Assembly (NCBI GenBank): GCA_030248065.1
Contig: JASAMV010008011.1
Location: 49,693 to 113,692, forward strand
Reading direction: 5' to 3'
DNA from: Rhynchonema sp. JSB1_4
Taxonomy: Eukaryota; Nematoda; Chromadorea; Monhysterida; Xyalidae
Length of the DNA: 64,000 nucleotides
In this document: positions 36,501-47,470 of the stretch, piece by piece
Layout: each line of letters opens with the position of its first letter
How positions within the stretch are numbered: the stretch's first letter is position 1
Notes under the pieces: generated by a model
The model's database searches: none
Told to the model about the DNA's origin: nothing
The model's input: only the letters and a program-made list of their open reading frames with translations
Program-made: the position numbers and the translations under genes

Positions 36501-39500
36501 GTGCCATCCGTGAAACTCGAAATATCGTTAGTCCACGTGGCCTTGACAGATCAGATGACATGGTTTCCACTGGGCCTTCTATTATTACACTCCAATTCTT
36601 TGTCCCTTATTGATTGATTGATTATTTGCCAACGTTCGGTTGTCGTGGTCTCATAGTTGACTGAAGATGTCCGACAGATCTTCTGCGCATTTGATCGGGT
36701 TACGCCACAGATCGATTGGGCTCGTGGATACGGGTCGGCTTTTGTCCCTTATTCAAAGATCGCAAAATGTGGTGAGGCAGACATGCTCATAATTATTGTG
36801 TATTTCAGTCAACAAAAGAGAAAGCCACAAAAAAGACCAAGGAAAAACCGTCGAAAGAACCGAGTGAAATGCAGCAAATGCGTGCCAACAATGCCCTCAA
36901 GCAGACTGCCTGCGATCATTGGGCTGAAATATACTTGGAATCGGAGGAACGGTGGATAAGTGCGTTCCCTAGAATTTTATAGTTCAATCTCATTATAGTG
37001 GGATAAACTGGTCACGAAATTTTTTGCCTATGGTTATCTTGAAGAGGCTTGACTGGATTCTATTGGCCCAATCGTGGTGAGTCAGCACATAAGTGCTCAC
37101 CAATGGGCATGATAACAAAAAGTTATCTACCTAGTGTTTGTTACCATGTTGTACTAATAAAGAAGTCGCCAAACCATTGCGAAAGCATGTCTAAAAGCTC
37201 GCGTATGATGGCAATACAAAAAACTCACACTTTACAAATCTTCATCCAAATGTTGCACCTCGATTTACAGCCGTGAATCTGCACTTTGTTGACAAGACCG
37301 TTGATGCCGTCGACCACCCTGAGATCAATGAGAAATACTGCACACAACCGATGCACTATGTTTTGGCGGCTGATAATGGTTGGGTATTGGCGTTGATTTT
37401 TGGTATTGGATTTTTTATCTTCCTGGTCTCCATAATTAAGCTACATGTTATTTTCGGTATTGACCGGTGACAGTTATTCTGAGCAATATAGTTGCAGGTG
37501 AAAAAAAAAACTGTTTTTCCCTGAAAGTATATATTCTGGTAAATATATTTTGCCGGAGAAATTGCAACTATATTGAGTAAATGATCAAACACTCATCTAT
37601 GCGCGATATGCATTTTGCTCAGATTGTGTTTTTGTTTCGTGCCTTTATCTTACTGTAGGTCGGTTCACCAGGTCATCGTCAGTGCGAATGCACCAAAATG
37701 AGCACGCGGGCCGAGCGACGGAAAGGCACAAGAATACGTTTTTTTTATTTTTTTTCAGAACTGAGCGTGCGTGATGTGACCGTTCGTTACAGCAGCGCCT
37801 ACATGACACCTGTGGTGCGACGACTGCGGACGGATGAAGACTGGTGGAGTGAAACATTAAGTTGTTTCAGGTCGATCGTGCAACCACTCAGGGACAGGCT
37901 GGAGGATATGCAACTGCAAGGTGGGCGGGATTTAGAAAATCGATGTCGGATTGTCGGATGACTGATGAGGACCCGGATGCATTGTGACATATATAGTCTC
38001 CTGAGAGGGTCCGAAACTATATATGCAGCTTTAGACTACTCTATTATTATAAAAATTGCTAACATTTATAAAAAAACTAAATAAAACACTGCTACACACT
38101 CCTTTTACATTTTATGCTTATTGCGTCATGTGGTCATCTGGTGCTCTTTGCACTGACGATGACCTGGTGCACCACTGGTCTGTGACAACAGGTAGACCCA
38201 CTGTGCATTGCATTGTGCTGCTGTGTGCAGTAATGTTGGTCTGTTTCGCCCTGCTTTCGCAGACAGACCGAGGCGCCAGGGCTCGTCAGTGCGAACGCCT
38301 CTGGCAAATTTGCCAACAAAAAGCCCCAAGAGCAGATCTTATTGCTGGGCTGTGACATCACTGCGTGCAAACTCATAAACGGAGTTTCGTCACATCTGTG
38401 CATAGCGAGGGCGGAGAGCCACTACAAACAGTGATGCACATAGTGAATTCACTGTGCACTGACTATAGGTGAAGGTTTAGGCTCCAGTATCGGCCGTTTG
38501 AAGCTGAAACGTATCGTTTTTTTCTTTCAGAAAAACTCAAAACGGCGCCACTGCCGACTGTGATATCGGACTTCAAGAATCACCCGCTGTAAGTGTGGTC
38601 TTTTTTTATTTTTCGCATAAAAATAGCGAAGCGCACGCAAAAGCACGCAGTGAAGTCAACTTTCATTACAGTGACACTTTAGGAGACCGATTTTCGGACA
38701 TTACGAAAGATGTTCATTCTTCACAAACTTGGGCGGCAGTTATAAAGTCAAGGACTGAGTCTTGTTGAGAAACTGACACTGCATCGAGGGGGCTTTTTCA
38801 AAAAGGGTAAACTGCACAACAATTTTACCTTCGCAGCTACGTTCTGGAGCGCGATTTGCTCAAATTCGAAGCGTTGTACCCCCGCGATGTGGAACCTGTC
38901 GGATTTGTCCGCGGTCAACCTGTATTCCCAAGGAGTGCCGTGCACACGCTGCACAACAAGGAGGGCTGGTTGAAAAAGGCCAGGGTCATCAAAGTGGGTC
39001 AAGCGGAGTTCGGTTGTTGAATTGTTTAAGTTGTCTTTGTGAAACATCAGCCGGTCAGTGTTAAATAGCAAGTCGTTCAGTTATTGTGATTTGATGTCAT
39101 GTCACTAAACTTTTTAAACATTTCAATATTGCTTCTCTATTTTCGGCCCATGACGGCACCCAGTGGTGTCGTTGAGAAATCGAAATTTTCCCATACCCAG
39201 CCCAATTTTCGGGAAAAATTTCCCATACATACCCCAAAAAACAAAAATTTCCCATACCAGGGGGGGGGGTTTCTCCAAAACTCAAAAATTTCCCATACCC
39301 GAGGGTGGGGGTTTTGAAAAAGATGACCCCAAAAATCTTCTAAAAGTGCCAAAAATTGGTCTAAAAAGTGCTTAAAACAGAGTTTTCTTGCGGGAGCAAT
39401 CGATTTTTGACATTTTTGGACGAAAAATGGCCAATTTTGGTACTTCTCGGGGTCAAAAAGTCATTTCTTAGGGGTGCTTGTTCCAAAAGTGAAAAATTTC

Positions 39501-41653
39501 CCATACCCCATACCCCCGGCCGATTTCCCATACCCCATACCAGGGGGGTAACCCCCCCCCCCCAACCCCCCCCTAACGACACCACTGATGGCACCTGTCT
39601 AAGCTGGTCAGCGTTGGTTCTGCACAGGTCCGTTTGTTTGAATTGATCCTAAGTCGACCAATCTTCAAATTTCAGCCCTGAGTCAAGTGTGGTGTTGGGT
39701 TCTGGCACCAAGTACAACATTACATGCAAAAATAACAGTTTTCATTTTACAGTTGTCACGCGTGTGAGTTACACCAGTCCCTTGTTATCCTGTATTTTGC
39801 CAGCAAATGTTTCAGGCCGGTGAAGAGCCCTACAAAATCGTCAAAGGTCGACCAAAATTCGGCGTGCCAAAGGCGCTACAAGAAGACCGACCCTGTCCGT
39901 GTTATGGCAGGTGGCAGACGAAAAAGTTTGTGCCGAAACGACCGGTCAACGTTGGTGTTCTTGTTTATTTATAGATTGCGTGAAACATCAACCGAAACTG
40001 ACTATTTCTTCAGGGCATTATCCCGCGCAACGATTTTGGCAACGTGGAAATGTTTCTGCCGTGCATGCAACCGCCGGGTATTTTTTGAGCAGTTTTTTTT
40101 TCGACTGTTTTTGACATGATTGGCATCGCAGTGATATTTTCATAATTTCGCGGACGCGTCGTGTTTATGGACATAAAGTATACCCCTCTAATAATGCGAA
40201 TATTCCCGTATCCCTTCTCCAGGCACCGTGCACCTGCAACTGCCACGTTTGTTGGAAGTGGCGAAGAAGTTGGGAATTGACTGTGTGCCTGTGATGACCG
40301 GGTGGGACTTCAAAGGAGGCCGCAATGCACCTGTGTACGTTGAGGGGGCGTTTATATCTTGTTTGGGTGAAACATCAGACAGCTGCCTTTCTCGTTTCTT
40401 CAGCTCTCTCCTAACCTCAGCGGATTTGTTACTTTTGGTGCCCAATTTTGTACAACAATGGCAAGTAGTGTATCACATAATTCATTCAGGCCGGGAAACC
40501 TAATTTTTGGCCTAACCCTGAGCCACATTTTTCGACTTGTGTGTCCGACACACTCACATCTTTGGAATTTTCACGTTTCCCCCACCCCACCGCGCTCACA
40601 GACAGGGCGCCCCAAGTCTCCAAAAGCTGTGTACATGGTTGTCCCTGCCTTTCAAAATATACGTGCATAAGTTGTATTTTTGCGCGTTTGAAATTTATGC
40701 GTGTTATGTGTTGAACCTTTTTTCAGTCTGGATGGTTTCCTGGTCTGCAGCGAGTTCGAAGACACGCTTGTCGCTGCGTGGGAAGAGGAAGAGGCGCGAA
40801 GGGCTGAACGGATACAACAGGTGCGATTTGTTATGCCCTAACTAGACTTCGTTCTCTCACGCAACGCGAAACAAATTCTCGCGAGCTGATTGGCTCAAGC
40901 GCGCCTGAGAGCCAATCAGCATGGGAAAATTTGTTTCGTGTTGCGTGAGAGAACGAAGTATAGTTCGGCCTTTAGACTGCTTTTTCTTGCTTATTTGGTT
41001 GTTTTATCATTCAATTTTTGAATTGCGCTGTTCAACGCGACGCTATCAAAATTCTTCTCGCAAGGTTGCCCCTAATATCGCACCTGCGAAACATTTTCTC
41101 GTCACCTTTATTTGAAACGGATTCATAACTTCGGTTCGGGTCTAGTTGTTTGTTTTTGCAGCTGCCTCGGTGATATCTTCTTTCACTGGCAATCTTTTTT
41201 ATGCCACACCAATAAATGCATACCAATTCTACATTTTGACAAAAAAGTTTTGTTGAAAATGACAATGCACTACAGCGAATGCACGAACGAGCGCTGGACA
41301 ATTGGAAACGTTTGGTGAAAGGAATGTTGTTGCGTCACAGGGTGGAGCAGAAGTTCACCAACACAAAGGTGCGTGCGAAAAGTCGCTTTCCGTACCTTGG
41401 TTAACAAGTCTGTTATTTCGGTTGTGCACACAACTTATTTATGTTCGGAATCGTTGGCCTAAAAAATTAAAAGTTTCAAATTTTTCAATTTCACTTGCAG
41501 AATGCTATCCCACACTCAGAAAGTAGTCAGCAGTTGGAAACACACCAAGAAGAGAAAAATGACGAAGAAAAAGAAAGAGAAAATCAAACGGATGAGCCGC
41601 CTGAAGACACGGCACAGGCCTGGCCTAGGTTGAAACATCAATTCACTCTCTGA
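33513..41653 (+). CDS. XPC: XPC/Rad4 DNA damage recognition protein
   Basis: Exons: 33513-33849, 33934-33999, 34153-34513, 35139-35220, 35400-35493, 35560-35678, 35898-35960, 36189-36308, 36809-36959, 37271-37378, 37759-37920, 38531-38588, 38837-38993, 39816-39950, 40014-40077, 40223-40334, 40727-40820, 41276-41368, 41501-41653. They join to 843 codons. A basic disordered N-terminus (MTRRRRSMLVPDSD) is followed by DSDWEDVQ, an eightfold TTSAQSA repeat, and the transglutaminase-like fold (CEEYVETFLRREINRFRKDL, CARAIGLQARLVCSIQPLAI, then HYVLAADN). BHD1 is in SDFKNHPLYVLERDLLKFEA, BHD2 in EEPYKIVKGRPKFG, BHD3 in IIPRNDFGNVEMFLPCMQPP and CVPVMTGWDFKGG. The protein opens helix-distorting lesions for global nucleotide excision repair with RAD23 and centrin. 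Exon 35898-35960 and its neighbours are the least certain part. Confidence 0.94.
34273..34455 (+). repeat. 21-bp coding minisatellite in XPC
   Basis: Eight near-identical 21-base units (GACCAGTGCGCAAAGCGCGAC in one register) plus a ninth partial unit. They encode TTSAQSA eight times, then TTSAHGG. The unit length keeps the frame. Unit identity implies recent expansion or homogenisation. It lies directly after the conserved acidic DSDWEDVQ motif. Confidence 0.97.
34611..34981. repeat. 370-bp element, TATAGTCCAGCCACGAGCTC family (copy 1)
   Basis: Starts TATAGTCCAGCCACGAGCTC and ends GAGTTCGTGGCTGAACTATA. The interior has no long ORF of its own. The inverted copy at 49999-50360 matches along its length. 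It lies in the XPC intron 34514-35138. A fragment (GAATTGAGGTCAGCCAGCTA) is seen near 27872. Confidence 0.85.
38136..38345 (+). repeat. Dispersed repeat, GTAATGTTGGTCTGTTTCGC family
   Basis: A block from GCAGTAATGTTGGTCTGTTT to TTTGCCAACAAAAAG recurs almost unchanged at 48838-48985. Here it is preceded by CACTGACGATGACCTGGTGC, which has inverse relatives at 37665-37690 and 43815-43840. It lies in the XPC intron 37921-38530. Confidence 0.8.
39170..39588. repeat. Foldback element, CAGTGGTGTMGTTGAG family (copy 2)
   Basis: Starts CAGTGGTGTCGTTGAGAAAT and ends AACGACACCACTG. It matches the 2278-2686 element over its whole length with few differences visible by eye, so this family moved recently. 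It lies inside the XPC intron 38994-39815. Confidence 0.88.
40842..40965. repeat. Palindromic element, ACTAGACTTCGTTCTCTCAC
   Basis: Arms ACTAGACTTCGTTCTCTCAC and GTGAGAGAACGAAGTATAGT continue inward through GCAACGCGAAACAAATT and its complement, with a central CTGATTGGCT/AGCCAATCAG pair. It lies in the XPC intron 40821-41275. Confidence 0.9.
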
Positions 41654-41992
41654 AAATTAGGCCTGTCAATTTCTATTTCGATTTATTTGCTGGTCTACTT
41701 TTCATGTTTTGCCCCTTAATCATTTTTGTGACTCGTCCGAAATTGGTAATTTGTGCTGTTTGATCGTTTGTGATAATCAACTGTCGGTTTTTGTCATATC
41801 ATTAGTCGGGTTTCATTTCATTGTTTATGCAGTCACCAATGAAATTTTGTGCATTTGGATCGATTTGTATACTTCTGATTTTCGAGTCAAAATGTTGCGT
41901 TGCAGGTCGCTTCATCCAATATTTTGTGGAAAAAAGACAATATTCTATCTTTTAACAGTTTATATTTGTACTTTCAACCCAGACCTAAAAGT

Positions 41993-42584
41993 ATGGCGCC
42001 ACCCGGTCTCATCCGTCATTGTGTGTTCATTCTGATGTCCATGTCTGCTGGTTCACTTATGGTCAATTGGTACTGTAAGCCGTACAAGGTGTCCCAAACG
42101 TTATTTTTCATAATCGGTGGAATGATTGACCGTAATCTATGTGCGTATTATGCGTGCGTCAACCGTATTATATCGTAACAGAAGCCAGTTTAGCCCGTTT
42201 GACCGTGTGTGTGTTTTTTCGCTGCCCTGGCCGGTGGTGCACTTGGATATCGTCCAGCCTGGCTGAACTCTCCTTACTGTGAATATAGCTCACTATAAGG
42301 AAGTAAGGAAGACAAACTACGCCAACACGAGCCCGATTTCGGACGTACTATGCTTACAAAACGAATATGAAAGAGAAAATCCTCATGCACCACGTTGTAT
42401 TCTACAACGTGTGACATTTCCCAAATCAGCAGCCACGTCTGAATGTTTCACTAATCTGCGACCTCCGAAATCGGGAAGCTATCTGACATCACAGGGTCTC
42501 TACGAACAATGCATTGACGTACAATACGAGGTGATCAGGGAGTTTGCCGAGAAACGAAAGCAACTGGGATTAGTGGACGACTGA
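41993..42584 (+). CDS. 61-residue single-pass membrane protein
   Basis: Exons 41993-42088 and 42495-42584 (donor GTGTCC, acceptor ACATCACAG) give 61 residues. It starts MAPPGLIRHCVFILMSMSAG, has one hydrophobic segment of about 19 residues, then the linker NWYCKPYKGLYEQCIDVQYE, and ends in a charged helix (VIREFAEKRKQLGLVDD). Size, short N-terminus, one membrane span and charged tail resemble small mitochondrial inner-membrane assembly factors, but I cannot name a family. An AG at 41981-41982 (TTTCAACCCAG) lies 10 bases before the ATG. It sits 340 bases after XPC and 141 bases before ALKBH1. Its intron contains a foldback element. It could be a chance ORF pair, but the phase-0 junction, start context and position argue for a gene. 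Confidence 0.65.
42312..42482. repeat. Foldback element, GCCAACACGAGCCCGATTTC family (copy 6)
   Basis: Left CTACGCCAACACGAGCCCGA, right region CGACCTCCGAAATCGGG (terminus shortened). It lies within the only intron of the small membrane protein gene. Confidence 0.75.
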
Positions 42585-42660
42585 AACATCAGCCGGTTGG
42601 TGTCTTCACGTAATGTTTATTTGTGAAACATTAGGCAGTTAGCCATCTGGGCGAATCGCA

Positions 42661-42713
42661 ATTCCAGGCTGGTTGATGTTTCACACGAAGTCGAATGTGC
42701 ATCTTTATTTCAG
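42661..42713 (+). promoter_or_regulatory. Candidate trans-splice acceptor of ALKBH1 with conserved motif
   Basis: GGCTGGTTGATGTTTCACAC lies about 35 bases before CTTTATTTCAG (AG at 42712-42713), 11 bases upstream of the ALKBH1 ATG and only 129 bases after the previous gene's stop. The reverse motif CTGAAACATCAGCC overlaps that stop codon at 42581. Confidence 0.6.
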
Positions 42714-42724
42714 GCAAAAACAAA

Positions 42725-45162
42725 ATGTACACATCCGAAGAACAAAATGTTTCGTCGGCTTTCCGTGACTGCTTCAAATACTACAAAAGCCGTGTGCCCC
42801 CGCCTGATTTGAGTCAGGTTTTGGATCTGACACTCAACCCGAATCATCCAAAATGCGCACGGGTTGAGCCCAAATGTGCAGCGATGTATTTGCCTTCCGA
42901 TCATGAACTGATGGAATTTGGGCTCAAACCAGTGGCTGAATGGAAATGCTATGAAATGGTGGATAAACCTGGTCAGTTTCGCATTATCTGATTGGGTTTG
43001 TTGAAAAAAATATGAGTTTCTATGATATGCCGCCGATTTACGTGATGTACATTTTTTTAATTCAATTATTGTACTTTTCGTAATTCAGCTATTCCAAACA
43101 CTATCGGTAAAGATACGCTGCAGGTCTCACAATCGTTCCGAACATATTCATTGACTCGAGTGCCGAGCTGGTTTGGGCGCAACGTTTCGTGTTTGACTAC
43201 GCTCTGGATGTTCAAAATTGTACAAATTTGGGTGAGTGCATTTGATTGCGCCAAAATAACTGACACACACACACGGTCAACCAGTGCGCACAAATTGGCT
43301 GATGTTTCACAGTTGCTATATTTAGACATCGACGTAGCGCCATCTGAACGAGCCGCGTACGCTGAGAAATGTTGGTCGAAGTTTGGTGAGAAGCTCAGAT
43401 GGACAACACTGGGTTATCATTATGATTGGACGAAGAAGGTTGGGTAGGGAACTTTTGGGCCACAACGCTCTTTTTTGGTGTGCATTTGTGCAAAAAATGT
43501 TTCATTGAGTCTGGTCTCGCAATGGGTTATATTTTTTTGTATAGTAAATTTCCAAATTCGTTGCCGCACAGTAAAATACGACCCATACTTAATGTCACGT
43601 TCTAAACCCGAACGCTAACCATGCGCGGTTCTGAAACATTGCGCGCAGCTGCCCGGCCGGCCGGCAGGCGGCGGGTGTTTTACCTCCCCAAATATTACAC
43701 AAAAAAAATACCGGTTAAAAAACCCCAAAAAAAAAATATGCGAACTTTACTGTGCGGCAGCGAATTTGGAAATTTACTATATCTTGTGCATCTTGTTTAC
43801 GGCCCGACGGTGTATCAGGTCATCGTCAGTGTACGAAGACAGCACCTTTTAGCAGCCTCAATTGCAGTCCAGCTTCTCTACGTTGATCAATATAGCACAA
43901 CGAATGCAACCATCCAAATTGAGGTGGCCAGTTTTCAGTGGTTATGTCCTCTACAGCGTGAGGGCGAGTATTATGCAATTCTTTATAGTCACATGAAACA
44001 TTACTCGTTCCCAAACGGAGCCACTATTCATCCCGCAGGAGTACAGCGCCACGCGTCACACGCTCTACCCGCGTGCGCTTCACGATCTGGCTCGTATTCT
44101 GGCAAATGTAGTGTTGGGCGCACGTGACTTCCGGCCACAAGCGACAATCGCCAACTATTACACACACAATTCGACGCTGTCCGGCCATGTGGATAAATCG
44201 GAATGGCAGGTTGCGTATTGCGTGGATTTGGTATACTGTATTTTACCGTGGTTCTATGTTTATTTTGTGCCCGGTCCTCGACAATTTTTACAAGACAATG
44301 ATACACAGCGTCTGAAATGGAACCTGCGGATTGCACTGCAATAGTTTTTGAAGGCCAGAGCCGCTGGCTGTCAAGCCATGCCGCATCATATCCATCTCCC
44401 ACTGGCGGACACAAGAAAAAGACAACTTAGACGCGACAAAATCGCCCCGAACCACGGCTCAGGGAGAGCACCGGCAACCGAAGGAGCTCGGGTCCTTCCG
44501 GTCCAATCATTTTTTCGCTCTGGTTCGACGCAACGTCGACGGATGCGGGGTCCCCAATACCTTGCTGTATAAAGTGAGTATTCAAAACAGTGATTTCGAA
44601 AATGCCTGATTCAAATTGTATGAACGTGAATAAGCAAAACTGAAAAACGTATATGCTTGCTCCATTTGCACGTCACATGCGATTATCCGATCACCGCGTT
44701 TGATACAATTTACAATCTTTATGGTGACGTGATTGGCACCCAATCCGTCAGTTTCAGTCAACACTGCGATTGCGCAGTGGCAGAATGGCAAAATATCGTT
44801 CAAAAATATTCACGTCATCGATTTTTAGTTCACGAACGAGTGTTGACGTACATTATGCCCTTACTATCCAGGTTCAACATCCCCTCATCTCCATCTCCCT
44901 CGGCCAATCAGCCGTCTATCTCACCGGTGGGCGCACTCTCAGTGAACAACCCGACGCGCTGATGTTGCACAGCGGGTATATATTGATAATGACTGGCGCA
45001 CAACGCCTCGTGTACCACGGCGTGCCCCGGGTATTGACTAACAGCAGACAGTACCAGCCAGACTGCATTGCCACTGCAACGGGGGCGGAGTTGGATAATC
45101 GACTGATTGACTACATGAACACGCATAGAATCAATGTATCAATTCGACAAGTGCATGATTGA
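42725..45162 (+). CDS. ALKBH1: ALKBH1, Fe(II)/2-oxoglutarate dioxygenase
   Basis: Exons 42725-42971, 43124-43231, 43326-43438, 44039-44209, 44872-45162. They sum to 930 bases, 309 residues. Family landmarks: SSAFRDCFKYYKSRVPPPDL near the N-terminus; GLKPVAEWKCYEMVDKPGL; CWSKFGEKLRWTTLGYHYDW; and in exon 4 TIANYYTHNSTLSGHVDKSE, which carries the iron-binding H-x-D. Exon 5 has PLISISLGQSAVYLTGG, ALMLHSGYILIMTGAQRLVY with HGVPRVL, which supplies the second iron histidine, and NVSIRQVH. ALKBH1 demethylates tRNA and, in some reports, N6-methyladenine or H2A, in mitochondria and nucleus. The ATG is 11 bases after a TTTCAG acceptor that follows a GGTTGATGTTTCAC motif. Exon 4 is preceded by a 600-base intron in which an open frame on the same strand is a shadow. 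Confidence 0.93.
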
Positions 45163-45860
45163 TGTTGTCTACTCATAATTTATCAATCACACAAAAAACT
45201 GCGGTCGAAAATGATCAATTCTGAAGCTCAAAGTTCGAAATAATATTCTTATTATTGTTTCATTGTCTCTTGTCTATATTGCTGTTTCAATGGTCGGTGA
45301 TGTGAGGTGAGGATGATTATCAGGTTGGGTCAAAATGCATTCTTTCGTTTCCACTGGTGTTGTTTTGCTGTCATTCCCGTAGGCTTTCCCACAAACTTCG
45401 AGCACACATGAGAAGCCAGCGAAACGATCTGACGCTAAACGTTTTGTTTGGTTGTCTTTGTGGGACGAAAGTGTTGTTGACGATTGTGTTGATCTGCGGT
45501 AATTTCGTCCCACAAAGACAACCAAACAAAATGAATTTACTCAACCGCAACCAAAAGAACATCGGCTTTCTGAAACACTGCATGCTGAACGTGTTCATTC
45601 ACGTTATAATAGTTGGGTGTGTATAGTTGGGCAATATGAACCCAAACGCGCCTGTATCTGACCGACAAGCTGTTGAATCGATTTCCAATGATAGTTTTAT
45701 GGGACAAAAGTAACGGCTGTTTTTGCCCGTCGGTCCACGTACGCATTTGAGTACAGTTCCCTGTGCAGGTCCTTGGAACAGCATGTTCTCATATGTTATG
45801 CACCACCCACCACGCACTGACTCTTAAAGGGTCGCTGCCATATATATGCGACCTACACGA

Positions 45861-46864
45861 TAGGGCTCGCGCGGGAAATTTTTTCCCGCGGAATTTCGCG
45901 GGAGGGAGGGAAATTTGCGGGAAATTTCCCGTCCCCGTTTCCCGGGAAATATTTTCGATAGTGCCATTTCCCGCTTTTTCCCGTCCTTCGACCATTTCCC
46001 GCGCGGGAATTCCCTTCAGTAATTCCCGTGAAATTTCCCGCGGGAAACGGGAAATCGAAGCGATCAGATCATCTTTTGTTGGGTTTTCTTCTTTAGTATG
46101 GGTTGGAAATAGACTTTTTGGCTCTCTCAGGCCTGTTCATGTGGATCACAACTCTGAGCAATTGACTTAGACTGCATTTTCAACTTACAATTAGCGGCTC
46201 ATGCACTGAACCGATCAATCAAGAAATTCACGGCAATTAATGGCACGTGTGTGTACCAGAATGCTCGCTTGAACGTGTCTCAGCATGGTCAGGCCTGAAT
46301 TCTTGGTAATACTATTATACAGTTGTTGTTCATCTCCCAAAGGGCAACTTCACCGTTACTTTTACATTGCCAGTTTACATCAACAGACAACAGGACTTGT
46401 CATCCTACAGTTTACATCAACAGACAACAGGACTTGTCATCCACATCAAAGGAACGCTTATAGCGGCCAGATATTGCATTAGTAACTTCTCAAACCAAAA
46501 AACTAGGGCGGGAAATTTACGGGAAATATCTGTTTTCCGCGAGAAATTTACGGGAAATTCCTATTTTCAGCGGGAAATTTAAGGGAAATTCCTGTTTTGC
46601 GCGGGAAATCTGCGGGAAATACCGCCATTTTCCGCGGGAAATTTCCCGTTTTCCCGCATTTCCCGCGGGAAATTTCCCGCGGGAAATAGGCCTTTTCCCG
46701 CAATTTCCCGTCCTTCAAAATTCTGAAAACCATTTCCCGCGACATTTCCCGTCCTTCAAAATTCCAAGCATCCATTTCCCGCAAGAATTCCCGGACCCTT
46801 GGGGAAAACTGGAAATTTCCCCAAGTTTTCCCGTCCTTCAAAAAAAATTCCCGCGCGAGCCCTA
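45861..46864. repeat. 1-kb element with TAGGGCTCGCGCGGG ends
   Basis: Ends TAGGGCTCGCGCGGGAAATT and AATTCCCGCGCGAGCCCTA. The two flanks (about 45861-46055 and 46505-46864) are dense in TTTCCCGCGGGAAA palindromes and AATTTCCCGTCCTTC. The middle (46060-46500) is unrelated and includes a 35-base direct duplication (CAGTTTACATCAACAGACAA twice, 46370-46442). It probably represents one insertion with an internal insert or captured sequence. Confidence 0.75.
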
Positions 46865-47244
46865 CTACATGAATCTCAGTGAAACGTGGCACATTAACTG
46901 GGCTCGGGTGCAAAACTCTCATGCCCGATAATAATTTTCACGATGTCACCTCTTTGTCTGAACCCACAAGGGCCAGTGTTGAAAAATGAGGCCAGTGTTA
47001 AGCGAGCCTTAACCGAATGGCGCGATGGGAAAATCGTCTTTGATCCCTCAACTGGAGGGTTGTGAGACATCGTCGCTCTTTGTCACATGGTCGCGCGTTA
47101 TATGAATTACAACGCATCCGGCTGTTAGGGAAAGCTGGAAGCCTAAGCCTAGGCCTAAGCGTAGGCCTAAGCCTAAGCCTTAGCATAAACCCAAGCTAGT
47201 AGAAAATACGCGCGACCAAGTCAAAACGCGCGACGATGTCCCCG

Positions 47245-47470
47245 GCAGGGTTGGATTAAAAAAAGTAAAAATTTTTTTGTAAAAAAATTTTTTTTTTAAA
47301 GTTGGCCACTTTTTTTATTTTAAAATTAGAAAAAGGAAGTCCACTTTTTTTATTCTTTTTTCACTTTTTTTCGTTATTTTCTGACTTTTTTAAGGTAAAA
47401 ACGCATGTTTTCATGTGTTTTATTGCCCATGTTTCTCAAAAAATTGCCTGCGGCGCTTATATTTCAGTTT
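47245..47470 (+). repeat. Dispersed repeat, CAGGGTTGGATTAAAAAAAG family
   Basis: Nearly matches 53016-53240: both go from CAGGGTTGG into poly-A/T text, GTTGGCCACTTTTTTTATTT, TTTTTAAGGTAAAAA, then TTGCCTGCGGCGCTTATATT. The right-hand terminus of this copy is not found. Confidence 0.75.

Noticed and set aside
43621..44127. 168-codon plus-strand ORF
   Set aside because: It overlaps ALKBH1 exon 4 in another frame and the preceding intron. There is no recognisable domain.
45861..46864. CRISPR-like or satellite array of TTTCCCGCGGGAAA
   Set aside because: Spacing is irregular, the units are palindromic, and it is bounded by inverted ends, so it is a eukaryotic foldback element.
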